A stretch of 64,000 bases of DNA, from positions 11,966,001-12,030,000 of the forward strand of contig CM055612.1 of the NCBI GenBank assembly GCA_029379385.1, written 5' to 3'. Every line of letters begins with the position of its first letter. Within the stretch, counting starts at the first letter, position 1. Origin of the DNA: Quillaja saponaria. Taxonomy: Eukaryota > Streptophyta > Magnoliopsida > Fabales > Quillajaceae. The notes below the pieces were generated by a model. It saw only the letters and a list, made by a program, of their open reading frames with translations. It did not search any database and was not told the DNA's origin. The translations under genes and the position numbers were made by a program. Positions 1 to 12,586 of this stretch are shown piece after piece.

Positions 1-271
1 ATTATTTTTATATAAATTTATTATTGTGTGAATATACTTAAAAATGTATTTGGATGCATATAAATAGAAATAGAAATAAAATTCAAATTATAAAATTAAT
101 TATAATTATCTTAAAATTAGAATTTATGAGTTTAGTTAGTTATTTTAACAGCAGAGTCTATGAGTGATAAAGCTGAAAATTTTAGTCAAAAGAGTCCAGA
201 AATCAAAAAATAAAGCTAGAAAGGGTAAAAAAAAAAAAAAAAAAACTAAAATGCCAATCTACGGAATGTTT

Positions 272-300
272 AGAAACTGGATTTACAAAATCCAGTTTCT
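272..300. repeat. Perfect hairpin palindrome, 13-bp arms
   Basis: The arm AGAAACTGGATTT is followed by the 3-nt loop ACA and then the exact reverse complement. A second copy of the core (CAGATTT-ACA-AAATCTG) lies at 361-377. Both belong to a group of five similar palindromes in the first 1.6 kb. Confidence 0.8.
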
Positions 301-1250
301 CTCTCCTAGTCAGTCACCTGATTCCATATTGATTGTCCACTTTTTGGAGCCTTTAAAAACCAGATTTACAAAATCTGATTTCGCTCTTGTAGTGGAAACA
401 AGTTTTCTCCATTTTCTCGATACTGCATTAGCAAATTAAGTGTGATAAGTAGTAGGTACTACAACTGGTCAGTTTGACAAAATTAAACAACTTTCATACT
501 AAAAGAAGAGTTTTTACTTACAACTAACATTATTTTTGTTTGAGCCCATATAACGAAGGAAGGAAGAGGGGCTTTGAATGAGACTATAGAAGATTAATGT
601 TTGGGTTCTTCGGAATTGACGAAGAAAAGTGAAGGGGTTTAAAGGAAATTGAGTTCAGAGCCATTAGAAGATGATGTTACTGTGTTTGTTTCTTGTTGAT
701 GCAAAAGAGAGAGGTAACTAATGATTGATAAGGTAAAAGGGAGCAATAGTTGTTTCAAGCTGTTCAACTTATCTTCTTCTATTCAAATTTTTTATTATTT
801 TTTTCCTAATTTTATTTATGAGTAGATGTTGTGGATCCATATCTCTCACTCTCTCTTGCCCCTTCCTCCTAATTTGCATGTCTGTGACTCTGTGTATTCT
901 TGCTCTATTGACATTCTTTCCTCTCAACAAGCACACACATAAATCATAGTTTGGTTCTGTTTGGTAAAAGGCTGCCTTACTGCCTTGTGGTTCCTTCCAC
1001 AATATTCTTGTAGTTGGAATTGAAAAGATATGTGTGCTTAACTTTCCTCTTAAAGACTGCGATGTGTAAAAGTAATTGCATTGTCCTAAAGTTGCTGTTA
1101 TTTTTTGTTGACTTCTGTATTGTTTCTTTGCAACTCTTAGCCTATTTATTTCACTATGCAGGTGTGTAGGAAAGAAGACAAAAGAGAAATCGAGTTTCTC
1201 GTGGCAACATGCCAGGGACGGTAACGTGGATTCAAGTGGATTGGAAGAGA

Positions 1251-1277
1251 GAAACTAGATTTTGAAAATTCAGTTTC
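1251..1277. repeat. Imperfect hairpin palindrome of the same family
   Basis: The arm GAAACTAGATTTT, a single G, and a complementary arm with two mismatches. The outer GAAACT / AGTTTC ends match those of the hairpin at 272-300. Confidence 0.65.
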
Positions 1278-1468
1278 ATGATTCCCTCTATATGAGCAAC
1301 TAAGTTTTTTTTTTTTTTTTCTCCCTTTCTTACTTTTTGTTTTAAAAATTGGCCCTATTTGATGAAAAATTTGAAAAACTGCTAGAAGGGGAAGGGGGTG
1401 GAAAAAAAAAAACTTAAAGCTGATATAGTGGGAATTAGAATTTAGTCACGCAAATAAGGGATTTCCTA

Positions 1469-1493
1469 AAACCAGCTCTTAATGACCTGGTTT
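1469..1493. repeat. Imperfect hairpin palindrome of the same family
   Basis: The arms AAACCAGCTC and GACCTGGTTT are complementary except for one mismatch, around a TTAAT loop. Confidence 0.65.
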
Positions 1494-1563
1494 CTCTTGA
1501 ACACTTAGCAACCCTTGCCACTAACACTCCATGTGGAATTAATGCAAGCCAACACACAAAAGT

Positions 1564-1594
1564 CTAAAATCGGGTCTTGAAGACTCGGTTTTAG
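1564..1594. repeat. Imperfect hairpin palindrome, 15-bp arms
   Basis: The arm CTAAAATCGGGTCTT is followed by one G and a 15-base complementary arm with two mismatches. It lies about 70 bp from the 1469-1493 hairpin and shares its general form (A/T-rich outside, GC-containing inside). Confidence 0.65.
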
Positions 1595-3654
1595 ATAGAC
1601 TTTTGTCTGCTAGCTTGCATGCTTTCCTAAAGAACGAGTGAAGAAGGGAGTAGGCTTTTCTAGGAGTTGAGGGGTGTGTTTGATCCTTCAACAAAGGAAT
1701 GCGTGATTTTTATTTAGTAATTTTAGCTTTTTAGAGGGAGCATCAAAATTAAAGGGAAAGTTGTAAATAAATCACAAAATTATAAAATCATTAGAAATGT
1801 AGCAAAGCTTGTGTGTTTTTTTTTTTTTTTTTTTTAAATAAAATAGAAAGGTCAGTAAATTAACCATACTTTTTCTGTAAAAAACATAACATTGAATTAC
1901 AATTATCATATATCTAAAACACTGCATTTATATCATAACTGAAATTTATATATTCAATTTTTTCTCTTAATAAATTGAATCAATATGTCAATTTTATATT
2001 TTTAATTAAAATTTACTATCTCCTTTATAAAATCTAAATTTTAAATTCTAAGGTAATGATTTTTCTATTTTTTATTTTATTTTGGTTTTCCTCTTATTTT
2101 GAAGGTTGTTTTATAAGTTTCTAAATTTGGTTTATTAGCTAAATCAAATAATTAAACAAACAAACAAAAGTAAAAAGAAAATCTGGAAATGTGGGGGACA
2201 AAATCAGATGTGCAACACACTCAATGAAGGAGCTTTTAAGGGACTAGAGGGGCCATGGCCCTCTCCCCCCGCCCGCAATTCTTTTTTTAAAAACTATTAA
2301 TATTATAATTTAAAATTAATTTTTTACTATTTATTTAATATCATGACCCCTCCAAAAGTAAAAACTATATAATATTTTCATATTTTATACTACAAGACTA
2401 CAAGGCTAATGGGTTAAAACTTAAAGCCCACTAGGTAATAAAATTCTTATAAAAAGTTAAGTTAGGGTTTCTCTTGTCTCTATTTTATAATTTGTACCGC
2501 TAGCCACTAACCACCAAAAAAAATTGAGTAAAGCTCTTTTGATATTAGAGAAGGGACATTGTCTAAGTGTAAATGAAAGAAGAGATTTCTGTCTAAAAAT
2601 TAAGGTAAAACTTTATCTTAAAGATTAAATATTTTTTTCTTCAAAGTATATAAAAATTTAATATAATTTGAAATTCTTTTTATTTCAAATTTTACTTTCA
2701 GGACAATTATGTATTCAATAGTGATATAGAAGAAATTTATGTTTTTTGCTTGATCAGTAAAATTTGAGAATTGAACCAAACAAGTAAATATATTTTATCT
2801 TTTAATTTTTAAATATGTTATATTTATTTGATATTAGTTAAAAATAAATAATTATAGAGAGAAAATATCAATATCAATTCATTAATTTGAAAGAACATCG
2901 CTCATAATTTTAGATTTTATTTAAGTAAAAGATAAATTTGAAAGATATTTATTTTTATCTTTTACCTTTTGTAGTTTATAAATTTTTATTATATTTTATG
3001 AGTTACAAGTTTGTTATAATTTTTTTTCTATAATTATTGTAGTTGAATATGTTTATATAAAATTGATGGTTGAATATGTTTTCATAAAATTAAAGTGAGT
3101 GGCAAGGGATTGTTACGTGTGCAAGAGAAACTGAGTCCTCAAACTGAGTCCTCTCATTTGGACAATTAAATTCTAATTATCTTATATCAGTTTAAGTTTT
3201 TTTTTTTCTCACCCTTACAGCAGTTTTCCAGAGCTCACTCGCCCGCTAAATTTACATGAATTTTAGTATGGCTCTGGCCCCATTTTATTAAAAAAAAAAA
3301 AAAACAGAGAGTAAAACATGATGTGTACGATTAAGATAAGCCGTCCACCTTTTTTTACCCAAATTGACCTCTTTGGAATTTGGTCTTTGCTTCCTCATAG
3401 GGAAAAAGAAAATCTCATTCCAATTTCCACTCTCTGTTCTCTGTTTGATGTGATTTTGCTTCACCACTAACACGTGAAAGGGTTAAGACGTCAAATGCAA
3501 TGAAAAGCAAGGGTAAAATGGTAATCTGAAAACTTGTTTCCAAAACAGTACGTCCCATCAAAACACAATTGGAAACCGAGCATGGCAAGGTTGGCGCTTC
3601 AAGACTACAGTCCTCTGGCTGTACATCTGTCAACTCCTTTTCTATCAGACTCTT

Positions 3655-3662
3655 AATATAAG
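3655..3662 (+). promoter_or_regulatory. Candidate TATA box of the DCD-Kelch gene
   Basis: AATATAAG lies just before a pyrimidine-rich stretch that could hold the start site. The coding start is at 4803, so the leader would be about 1.1 kb and must contain an intron. A plausible acceptor is the AG at 4787-4788, 14 bases before the ATG. The transcription start itself is inferred. Confidence 0.4.
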
Positions 3663-3726
3663 CCCTAGGGCAGTAGCTATTACTCTTCTTATTCGTACCT
3701 TCTCCTTTCTTGGAATTTCAATACAA

Positions 3727-3984
3727 TTTTTTTCCCGAGAAACAAACGTTCCCTACAGTTCACGCTTTTACACCGTTTGATTTAAAGAACGTCAACTTCT
3801 CAGTTTTTAGTTCCGGCTAAAAAGGTTAGACGGTGACTTTTCAATTTTCTTTTTCCTTAATGCTTCACAGTTCATAGTCTGGAATTGCAACGCTATACTT
3901 TTTTTTACCCGAGAAGCAAACATCCTCACAGTTCCCGCTTTTACAGGCCGTTTTCAAGAACGTCGACTTCACAGTTTCATCAGC
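3727..3984. repeat. Imperfect tandem duplication in the DCD-Kelch leader region
   Basis: The block beginning TTTTTTTCCCGAGAAACAAA near 3728 recurs 174 bases later as TTTTTTACCCGAGAAGCAAA near 3902. Both blocks then continue through an ACAGTTC-CGCTTTTACA region and a GAACGTC-ACTTC-CAGTTT region. It lies between the candidate TATA box and the start codon, so it probably forms repeated 5' leader or first-intron sequence. Confidence 0.7.
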
Positions 3985-4201
3985 TCTATAAAGTTAAGAC
4001 ATTGACGTTTGGCTTTCCTTACATAATCTGAGTAGTTTTCATTTCTCTGTTTGAAATTCATTTCGTATATCCGAATGAGTTACTTTGTGATGTTCATTGC
4101 AGAAATGCTTTTCCTTTTTGTATTTTCGACTTTTAGGGTTTTTTTTTTTTTTTGCAAAACATCCTGGTTGATGGACTTGTTTGAGCATTCTTCTTGAGTT
4201 T

Positions 4202-4329
4202 GAATTATGTTGATAGATTGAGTTAGACTGTTCTCTATGTAATCGTAGTTTGGATTTTTTTTGCGAATTGTAGAGGCAACTTAAAGTTTTAATTATGTTG
4301 ATAGATGGAGTTAGACTGTTCTCTATCTC
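4202..4329. repeat. Short direct repeat of about 40 bp in the leader intron
   Basis: The sequence ATTATGTTGATAGAT followed by GAGTTAGACTGTTCTCTAT occurs at about 4205 and again about 88 bases later, with one base difference. It lies in the probable 5' leader intron of the DCD-Kelch gene. Confidence 0.65.
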
Positions 4330-4802
4330 TATATTCCTCTTTTGTCAAATCTCTGTGTATTAAATTGTTTCCACTGTTTTTTTTATTTGCGTAATTTATC
4401 GAGTTTCTGACTGTTTTGAACCTTTTTTTTTTCGTGGTTTTTTTCCCTACATGTACCGTTGTTTCTATAGCCTAATGCTTCCAAAATTGTGTTTTTGAGT
4501 AATGCAATGATGTCTTTTTTAATGCTTGTATATTGAAGCGTTGTTTTGTGTATGAAGAAATAGCAGTTTTTGGAAGAACATATTTTATTCTCACATAATA
4601 TCAAAAATATTTATGGTGTTTACCATGCACCAATTAAAGAATTTCCTTATTGAGTCTATATCTTTGTATTATTTTGACTAAGAAGTGCCTAACCATTCAT
4701 AAATTTTTAGGTGTTCTATTGAATTTGGTGCATATATGTCTTTTCTCCGTAATATTTTTGACAAGGACTTTAACAAATCATGTGATAGGTTGGAACAACA
4801 GA

Positions 4803-7800
4803 ATGGGTGCGGGGAGGAAGACAGAGACATATTCATTGAAGGAGAAAAATCCCCCTTCACGATCAGTAAACTACAGTGCAAGTGCTAGGAATTTAAGGAA
4901 AACTGACTTAGGTGGAGTTATATTTGGTTGCAAATACAACACAATCAAAGAATGTTATTTTAAACAGCTATTTGGTAAGTTGTTGACCACATCCCATTTA
5001 CTTGGAAAGCTAAATTTACTCTTTGTATCAACCCGTGTTTGTGATGCTATTGAGTTCCATAAGCGTGTGAAATGACTACCAAATTATTGAGCAGGATTAC
5101 CAGCTTCACACATTGCATATGTAAAGAACATAGATCCTGGTTTGCCGCTGTTCTTGTTCAACTATAGTGATAGAAAGCTACATGGAATATTTGAAGCTGC
5201 AAGCTCAGGGAAAATGAATATAAATCCATATGGCTGGACTGATAACGGCTCAGATCTTACTCCATTTGGAGCACAGGTATTGTATGAGATCAAACTGTTC
5301 TATGGTCGCTTTAGGGGTGTAAATGTAACATTATGTCTGTAAGTGACATTGGAAGACTTGAGTTCGCTTATACTCTTTTTCCCTTTCTTTTTGAAGGTCA
5401 AGATTAAAATTCAAAAGCAGTGCCAGCCCCTGCTGGAAGATGAGTTTCGCCCCATCATTGCTAATAATTATTATGAACCAAGACTATTTTGGTTTGAATT
5501 GGACAAAGATCAAACAAAGAGGTTGATCTCTATGTTTTCTTCCTCACCTATTACTGCTAGTAGTTCCCTCTCAAAAAGTACGGAAAAGTGGAGCACTCTC
5601 TTCAAAGCTGCATGTTCTTCTAAAACAAGGCAGGTTGATGACAGCTTTGAAAGACCTGCTTTAGATATGGATGTTACCCACCAAGAACAGGCAAATACTG
5701 AGGGTGGCTTATATAAGGATAGTAATGGTTTCAACAAAGAAAACTGGTCTTTTGAAGAGGAAGCAGCTGAAACTTGTAATGAGAAATCAAATGTTAGTCA
5801 TTCTTACTTATCTGCTTTGCAGAACACGACTACATCTCTTGTCCATTTGAAGAAGTCAGACTCGGAGTGGACATCTGGGAATGCTCCTGGTGCAAGCGAC
5901 AAAAGTGGGTTGTTGGAGACTACTGCCAATGCCAAAGCAGTCAATAATCATAAGCAGGGAGGTTTACAGCGTTCAGAAAATTGTCTTCAATCTTATTGTT
6001 CTGTTTTGAAAAGCACTAGCACATCCCTTCCACAGAAAAAGTGGAGTGCTTTATCTGAAAATTCCTTCACTTCTGATACAAGATTGCCAGAATTAGAACC
6101 ACATGTTTCTAGTTTAGAAAAGTCCAATAGGGAATGGGAATCTTCATACATTGAACCTTATTCAGATCCTTGGGATGATTCTTGGCAATGCAGTGAACAA
6201 CTTGAAGGCATGAAGCAGCACATGGAGGCCCTCAACTTATCTGTTGCAGCAGAAGCAACTGATACATGGGAAGATCTAAATTATGATGCTTTGGAGGAAA
6301 ATACTTCTTGTGCAAAAAAATATGAGACACACGAGAACTCTTCATGTGTTGAGACTTCTTTGGATTTTGAGAGGCACTATGTAGAAGCTCCTGTACATGA
6401 TTATGCGACAGAACTGTCAGATAATGGAGGGTTGCACCCCCACTTAGATAACAACTGCACCTCATTGTCAGTGGTCTCGGAAGATAGGACTATAGAGAAC
6501 ATAAATAAGAATGATGCTTGGTTTCAGGGGATTGCATTAGATGATGTTTTCATTTCTGAGAAGGATATGCTTTTAGACACCAACGCATCTAATCTTCAAT
6601 TAATTGTAGCTGAGGTAATTTACAGCCTTTTTTATTTTCAAGAATTTTAATTTTGGATTTCACTTGTCTTTTTTCATTCACCACGGTACAATTGTATGCT
6701 ACAGATTTTCCGGGAAGTCAAGGACTTGAAGTTAAGTCAGTTAAAACAGGCTCAGAAAATCAGTTACTTGCAGCAGGAGCTGGTATGAATTTCCAATTAG
6801 AAAATGGTCTATTTTGGCTTTGTTTTTCATAACTATTGTACATCACTATGCACTTTGCTTTAGTAGCTGGGAACCAATTTTATAATTGTTTTATCCAAAC
6901 ATAATACTCCAGAAAGAGATGATGTGCAAGTTAATTATTTTTTTTTCCTCATGTTTACTAAAGAAACTAATTTAGTTTGTAAAACAACTTTCATGAAAGA
7001 AACTTTAAAACATAATTATACCACATGGTTCTACTAATGTTTTTCTTCTTCTTCTTCTTCTTCGTCTTCGTTTTTCTCTAAAAATCTAATTAAGTTTTGG
7101 GGATTCAGGCTGAATCAAGACAAGAGATAAAAAAATTGAAAGACCAACAGAAGATGTTAGAATGTAGCTCATTTACTGAAAGAGAAGTTGTTAAGGAAGA
7201 ACCTGATTTGAACCATGGTGGGTCAATGGTTTTAGTGGGAGGATATGATGGTTTGTCGTTTCTGTCAGCAATAGATCATTATACTCCTTCACAAGATTTA
7301 ATTGTGCCACTTTCTGCAATGAGTTCTATGCGTTTGAACACCTTGGCTATAAAATTGAATAATGAGGTTTTTGTTATTGGTGGTGTTCATGAAAACTTGT
7401 GGTATGACACAGGTATCTGCTAAGACCTTTGATCTGCCTTTTTTCTTTTTTACTTTTTATTATTTGTAAAATAAACATTTGATTTTGGTGATGTGAAGTT
7501 GAATCCTATAATCTGGAGAGTAGGTGCTGGAATTGTTGTCCTTCATTGAACCAGAGGAAAGGAAGCTTGACTGGGATTTCTTTGAATGAGAAGATTTTTG
7601 CAATTGGTGGTGGAGATGGTGTACAAAGTTTGTCAGAGGTGGAAGTGTTAGACCTTGATGTAGGACGGTGGATCCCAACAAAATCAATGCTGCACAAGGT
7701 AAACTTTACCTTGTTTAGAGCTTTAGTATGTCTCTTGATATTTTTTATGGTTCTCATGATTTCTGAAATAATCACAATGTCAACTGGGTTTCATTTAGCT

Positions 7801-10800
7801 TTGAATGGATATTCTGAATCTTTCAAAGGGCTAAATTATCCAAGCTGTGAGTCTTTTCCATTCAGACTACCCAACTTTCAATATCAAGTGAAGACTGGGT
7901 AAATTTTACGGTATCAATATTTAAGAATTCTAAGTACACAGCAGCACCTACTGTAATGCACGTGATGCAGCAAAACATTGGTGGAAACTGCTTCTCAAAT
8001 TTTCTTGTCTTTTTTCCTGCATGAATTTCATTATTTTGTATTTTGATATGAACTTCCTTAACTTAAAAATTATGTTTACAAGCTTTTTTTTTTTTCTCTC
8101 TCTATCAGCGATTTGCTCCAGCTGCTGCTGAAATTAATGGAACAATTTATGTTGTTGGCGGATACAACGGAAAGGAGTATTTGAAGTAAGAATTTTATCT
8201 TAACTCTTTCCCATGACTGACTATCATTTAATTCAGTTATTGGTTGCACTCCCTTAGCCAGCTAATTCATAGTTATGAAGATGCTTTTTTTGGTCCCTAG
8301 TTGAAACCGACCCTATGCTGTACACAGTAGGTGATTAATGAAAGGGAAAAGTATGCATAACTCCTACTTTTTTTACTTAGAAGTGTCAATACGTTCTAAC
8401 ATACTTTTACAGGACAGTAAGTCGTTTTCTGAAAGAATTCTGTTTACTTTATGTTAATGCATTTTATGCCACATTTTCTCTCATCTTTCATTATTGCTGA
8501 GTTTCTAGGTTTAAAATTTAAACTAAGATCCTTTTTTTAGAAAAAAAAAACTGTTTGGATTAAATTGGCTAAACAATAAATTTATGATATAATATTAAAT
8601 GAAAGAAAAAAAAACTACCAATTAGAATTCCTTCCTTTCTTATTTTTCCTGTTTCCTGTTTTGTCTTGTCTTATTTTTGTCTCACTCTGTTTCTTTGAGG
8701 CATGAATGACTTGGAAACAATAGGTTAAGCTTCAATCTACTTCATGCCTCAAAGAAACATAGTGAGACAAAAATAAGACAAGAACATGCCTCAAAGACAT
8801 CAAAGTGAGACAACTGTGGAGTCGGCAATACAAACAACAATGAGCGAGGAATGTTTATAACTCTTCAAACTTGGGATAGAATATATCAAAGACCCAAAAT
8901 ACCAATGAGCTAAACACAAGAATCAAAAACAGCCAACAAAACAACTAGGGCAGAGAAAAGAAGAGAAAATGTGGTTAAACAAAATGGGTAACTGGGGTAG
9001 AGAAAAGAGGAGGTAACTAGGGTTGAATGGTGGTTGGCGGCATAGCCCATTTTTTTTCTTCATGTGGCAGCTAGGGAAAAGAAAGGGATGGTTAGGGTTT
9101 AGGAGATTGGCCCAAGATCGGGCTTGGGTTTAGATCAAACCCACTCTGTTACCTTGTAAAGTAAATAGAACGAGAAAAATGTTGTAGCTTGAATGATACA
9201 AAGACTACACACCCATAGGTGTTTTTTATATTAGAAAATGACCAAAAGGGTACCACATATAAGCAATGTGGTACTACATTACATATTCTAACAATTTCAA
9301 ATTATCATATGACAAAAAGCTAGACAAAAGATCCTAGCTCATTCTTTTATCTTCAATCTAGTTATATATGTGTATTAATTTTATTAGGAAGACCTCAGTA
9401 AAAAGTAGAAGTTAAGAGAAGTAGCTATTGAATTATTATCATAAGGATTTACTAAATGTTAAGAGACTGAGATGGAAAAGTAAGAATTTATAACTTATTT
9501 GGATAAACATATATAGAATTAGGATTTATTGGTGTTTTGAATACTGCTAGGACTTAGTGTTACTTTGAGGAGAAAAGTAGGACTCATGGTTTTTTTTTTT
9601 TCCCTATATTAACTATTAAGTGCAACCGTCCTTTATATTGAAAAAGTAGCTCAATTGCATGGTGCCTCACTTAAGTTTGGTAATTCTCCAAGGCATATGA
9701 TGATTGAAAGGTGCATGACTTTTTCAATACAACCCACTTATATTCAATTAATACCAAACTTTTGAGCCATTGTAATGGTGAACCAAAGGAGAATAGAAAA
9801 AGAGATTGAGAGAATAACCAAATGACAATAGGAACAATCAAAAACTCAATTTCTGTAAGGATCTGTTTGACAGATGGAGTACTTAAAGGCAGAGGTGGCA
9901 ATAGAGCTAGTTACTGAGATGATCTTTCCTGCTTTAACCTTGTTTTTTTTTTTTTCATTTCACTACCAATTAGACAAAGTGCTTTATTATCAAACTGTAA
10001 TTTGGTTTGGGAGGTTTGCTAGGTTTTGACGTTTGTTTTTTAATGTTTGTGGAATAATCATCTGACTTCTTCTACCATCTCAGTTCAGTGGAGAGATTTG
10101 ATCCTCGAGAATACACATGGAGAAGAGTTGAGAGTATGTTCACAAAGAGAGGGTGCCATTCTGTGGCAGTTCTGGATGAAAAGCTGTAAGTTGTTATTAT
10201 TTATTCTCACTGTTTGAGGCATTTGGGTTGGTTGTAAGACTGCTTGTAAGAAATGATCGGTTTAGGAATTACATAAATGACAAACTTGGCAGTAGATCCT
10301 TGGTACTAGATACCATTTACCATGCATACATATGTATGTGCATAAGATATTGGCTACATACCATTTTTATTAGAGAAAGTAAGTGCGGAGAGTGAGAAGT
10401 CATATCATTATAAAGAAAAGCTAAATTGAAGAGAGCATTAGAAGATGCTAGATGACACTCATTGGGTTGAGGGTTTCCTTGATATACTTTTTAAATTTTC
10501 CATTTTATAATGTGGATATTTCATGGTGAAATTATCACGAAGTAATGTTTGCTTGTCCTTTAGTATCAAAGAGATTATATTGAAGACTAAAATTATGGAA
10601 AAAAATTCTCCACAGATATGCTGTGGGTGGCTATGATGGAGATCAGATGGTCCCAACTGTTGAGGTATTTGACCCTCGTAAGGGTTTATGGATGATGGGG
10701 TCATCCATGAATGTTTCTAGGGGATATTCTGCTGCTGTTGTGATTGGAGAGACAATTTTTTCCATTGGGGGATTGAATGAAAATAATGCCATTTTAGACA

Positions 10801-10991
10801 CGGTAATGCATGTGATGGTCTATTTGATTATTTGCACTAGTTTTTGACCTCATTTTCTGTGAATAACTATTTACAAAAAATATATTATGTCGTGATAATA
10901 GGTGGAATTTTATAAGGAAGGTTTGGGCTGGCAGTTAACTGATCTAAAAGCAATTGGAAAGCGATGCTTCTTCTGTGCCATTATGTTATGA
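4803..10991 (+). CDS. DCD-domain / Kelch-repeat protein, ten coding exons
   Basis: Coding exons by GT-AG sites and frame: 4803-4974, 5095-5276, 5397-6614, 6705-6782, 7109-7412, 7499-7698, 8109-8185, 10084-10185, 10616-10802 and 10902-10991. These join without a break to 2610 bases (869 aa plus stop). The start is set at MGAGRKTET, the usual opening of this family. A DCD (development and cell death) domain spans about residues 34-165 (GGVIFGCK, LFNYSDRKLHGIFEA, PFGAQV). A long poorly conserved acidic/serine-rich region follows. A coiled coil lies at about 525-570, and Kelch blades run from about 590 to 865 (VGGYDG, VIGG, AIGGGDG, VVGGYNG, AVGGYDG, SIGG). In plants, DCD proteins are linked to stress, ER-stress and cell-death responses, and Kelch propellers bind partner proteins. 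The exact role here is not known. A partial duplicate lies at 58992-59945. Confidence 0.9.
8665..8782. repeat. Intronic inverted repeat, 42-bp arms with one mismatch
   Basis: The left arm 8665-8706 (starting CTTGTCTTATTTTTGTCTCA) and the right arm 8741-8782 are reverse complements except for one base, with a 34-bp spacer. A partial third copy of the arm end follows at about 8785-8813. It lies in the 1.9-kb intron between coding exons 7 and 8 of the DCD-Kelch gene and would form a long RNA hairpin in the pre-mRNA. Confidence 0.85.
8815..9293 (-). mobile_element. Possible LTR or other retroelement remnant inside the intron
   Basis: This part of the oversized intron differs in composition from its surroundings. 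It contains GC-richer text (9000-9150) and ends at 9293 in a form that reads TGTTAGAATATG on the - strand, as the start of a copia-type LTR might. No second LTR, primer-binding site or clear target duplication was found, so solo-LTR status is a guess. Confidence 0.3.
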
Positions 10992-12586
10992 GGTTAGGGA
11001 TCTACAGCCACGACCTAAACTTGATCTTGTCCATGACAATTGTTCATGTTATGCATAGTTTGTTACTTCTCAGTAGTTAGTTGTCCACATGACGTGTCCC
11101 TAGAAACTGTTATGACATTCATCATCTGACATCAATTTTAGCTGCATAAGTGTAGCCACTTCCCATGGGGTCCTTGCTACTTATGCTAGTATAAATAATG
11201 AAAAGCTATGTGCAGAGTCTTTTGGCTGGGAGCATAACAGTGTCTTCTTCCACATACTTGTTGCTCCTAAGCCCGTCAAATTGGCTTTTATCATTTTGCA
11301 TACATTTAGATATAAGTTTATTCATATTTGCATACATTTAGGTATAACTTTTTTTCATATTTTATGTAGGTGCATGCCATTTGTTTTTATATCCATCTAT
11401 CTATCTATATATATGTGTGTATTTATTTCAGTCTTTACTATATTTAGAGATGATACCTCATAGCTCATTTTTATGGGTGTGAATGGGCGGTCAAGCCTAG
11501 TGGAGGCGAAGTATCACCCAACCCAACCAAATCTTTTTGCCTAAAATTTCACCTGACTTTAAAAGTTTGGTGGCCTGAAATGAAGAACAAAAAGTCACCT
11601 GGTTTTATATGAGTTGTCGGGTTTCGAGCAGGTTAGGGTGTGTTGGTCTCGGTTTGCTGGGTTTTTTGCACACCCTTATTCATTTCTGTTGAGAATTAGT
11701 CGTAGTTTTCTCTCTTTTTATTCTCCCTTCCCTCTGCTTCTCAGTTTTCACCATTACCGATGTCTTTGGTAGGATATATAAAAGGCAGATTGCTTTTGCG
11801 GTTGATATATACAATTAAATAATCTCAAGGAAGTTGATGCGCTCTCAATAGTGTGCATAGACCCGGAGAGAATCTGGAGACGGTGTAGCCTCGATATTGA
11901 GCAGATGATATTAAAAACTGGATAAACTAACGACACATATATTCATGTGGCCCAGAAGGAAAAAACATTATATAAACGACAGAAGATATGTTTTATATGT
12001 ACTTTAAACCCTTTCTTTTCTCATCTTCTATACAAGTATTAACTTTTTATTTGAGAATTATGTGAACTGTGCACTCTAGACCAAAGTTTGATTTAGGCTA
12101 AGTTTTTTATATAACCTGCAATTTTGTTAAAAGCATATATATGTCTTTTTTCTATCTAATGTACAATTGGATTTTACATTTTACTGCCTATTCGATTGGA
12201 ATTAGATAGTCAATAATCTATATATGTCAATCTTAAATTAAAATTTAACTAACATATCGGGCCACAAGTGGTATTTTTGAAAAGTATTTAACATTACAAA
12301 TGGTCCCGTAGCTGCCTGTTTGGAATGTCCCGATTTTCTAGTACGGTTACCATGGTATGCGACGCGACAAAACTACAGTATAACTAATCATTTTAAAGCA
12401 TTTTGAACACAAGCCCTTATAAATATGTCAGGCACAAACTATTATTCTTCATCTACTACCGGATACTATCACCAACTCTGACCATGTCCTCTACTTTGAA
12501 CAACATTGCTAGTAAAACAAATTGCATTTCTCTTAGCTCTTCAACAAAATATAGCAAACCATCATGCATATGGAGAAAAAGCTGGC
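10992..12586. other. Intergenic, between convergent genes
   Basis: The 3' flanks of the DCD-Kelch gene (+) and the BADC gene (-) meet here. About 11000-11220 is probably DCD-Kelch 3' UTR, with A-rich possible poly(A) signals near 11195. No coding region was recognised. 11380-11420 is a short TATC/TATA-rich run. Confidence 0.55.
11471..11682. mobile_element. MITE-like fragment with GGGTGTG ends
   Basis: The left edge ATGGGTGTGAATGGGCGG and the right edge GCACACCC are inverted relative to each other, and the GC content rises between them. Short elements with such GGGTGTGCA-type ends are common in plant intergenic DNA. The target duplication is not clear. Confidence 0.4.

Larger units (their letters stand above)
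1..3600. other. Intergenic, AT-rich; no supported gene
   Basis: All six frames hold only short, low-complexity open frames that look like no known protein. The stretch has many A/T homopolymers and a set of short palindromes (separate entries). A near-palindrome centred on GGCCATGGCC at 2246-2264 beside a C-rich run looks like the edge of an old transposon, but no partner end was found. Confidence 0.6.

Noticed and set aside
164..439. Open frame of 91 codons (MIKLKILVKR...)
   Set aside because: Lys-rich run from a poly-A tract, then sequence covering the hairpin palindromes; no protein-like pattern.
5343..6650. Reading exon 3 as a separate 435-aa gene starting at 5343
   Set aside because: The first residues come from intron sequence; the AG acceptor at 5395-5396 joins the frame cleanly to the upstream DCD exons and the end runs past the donor at 6615.
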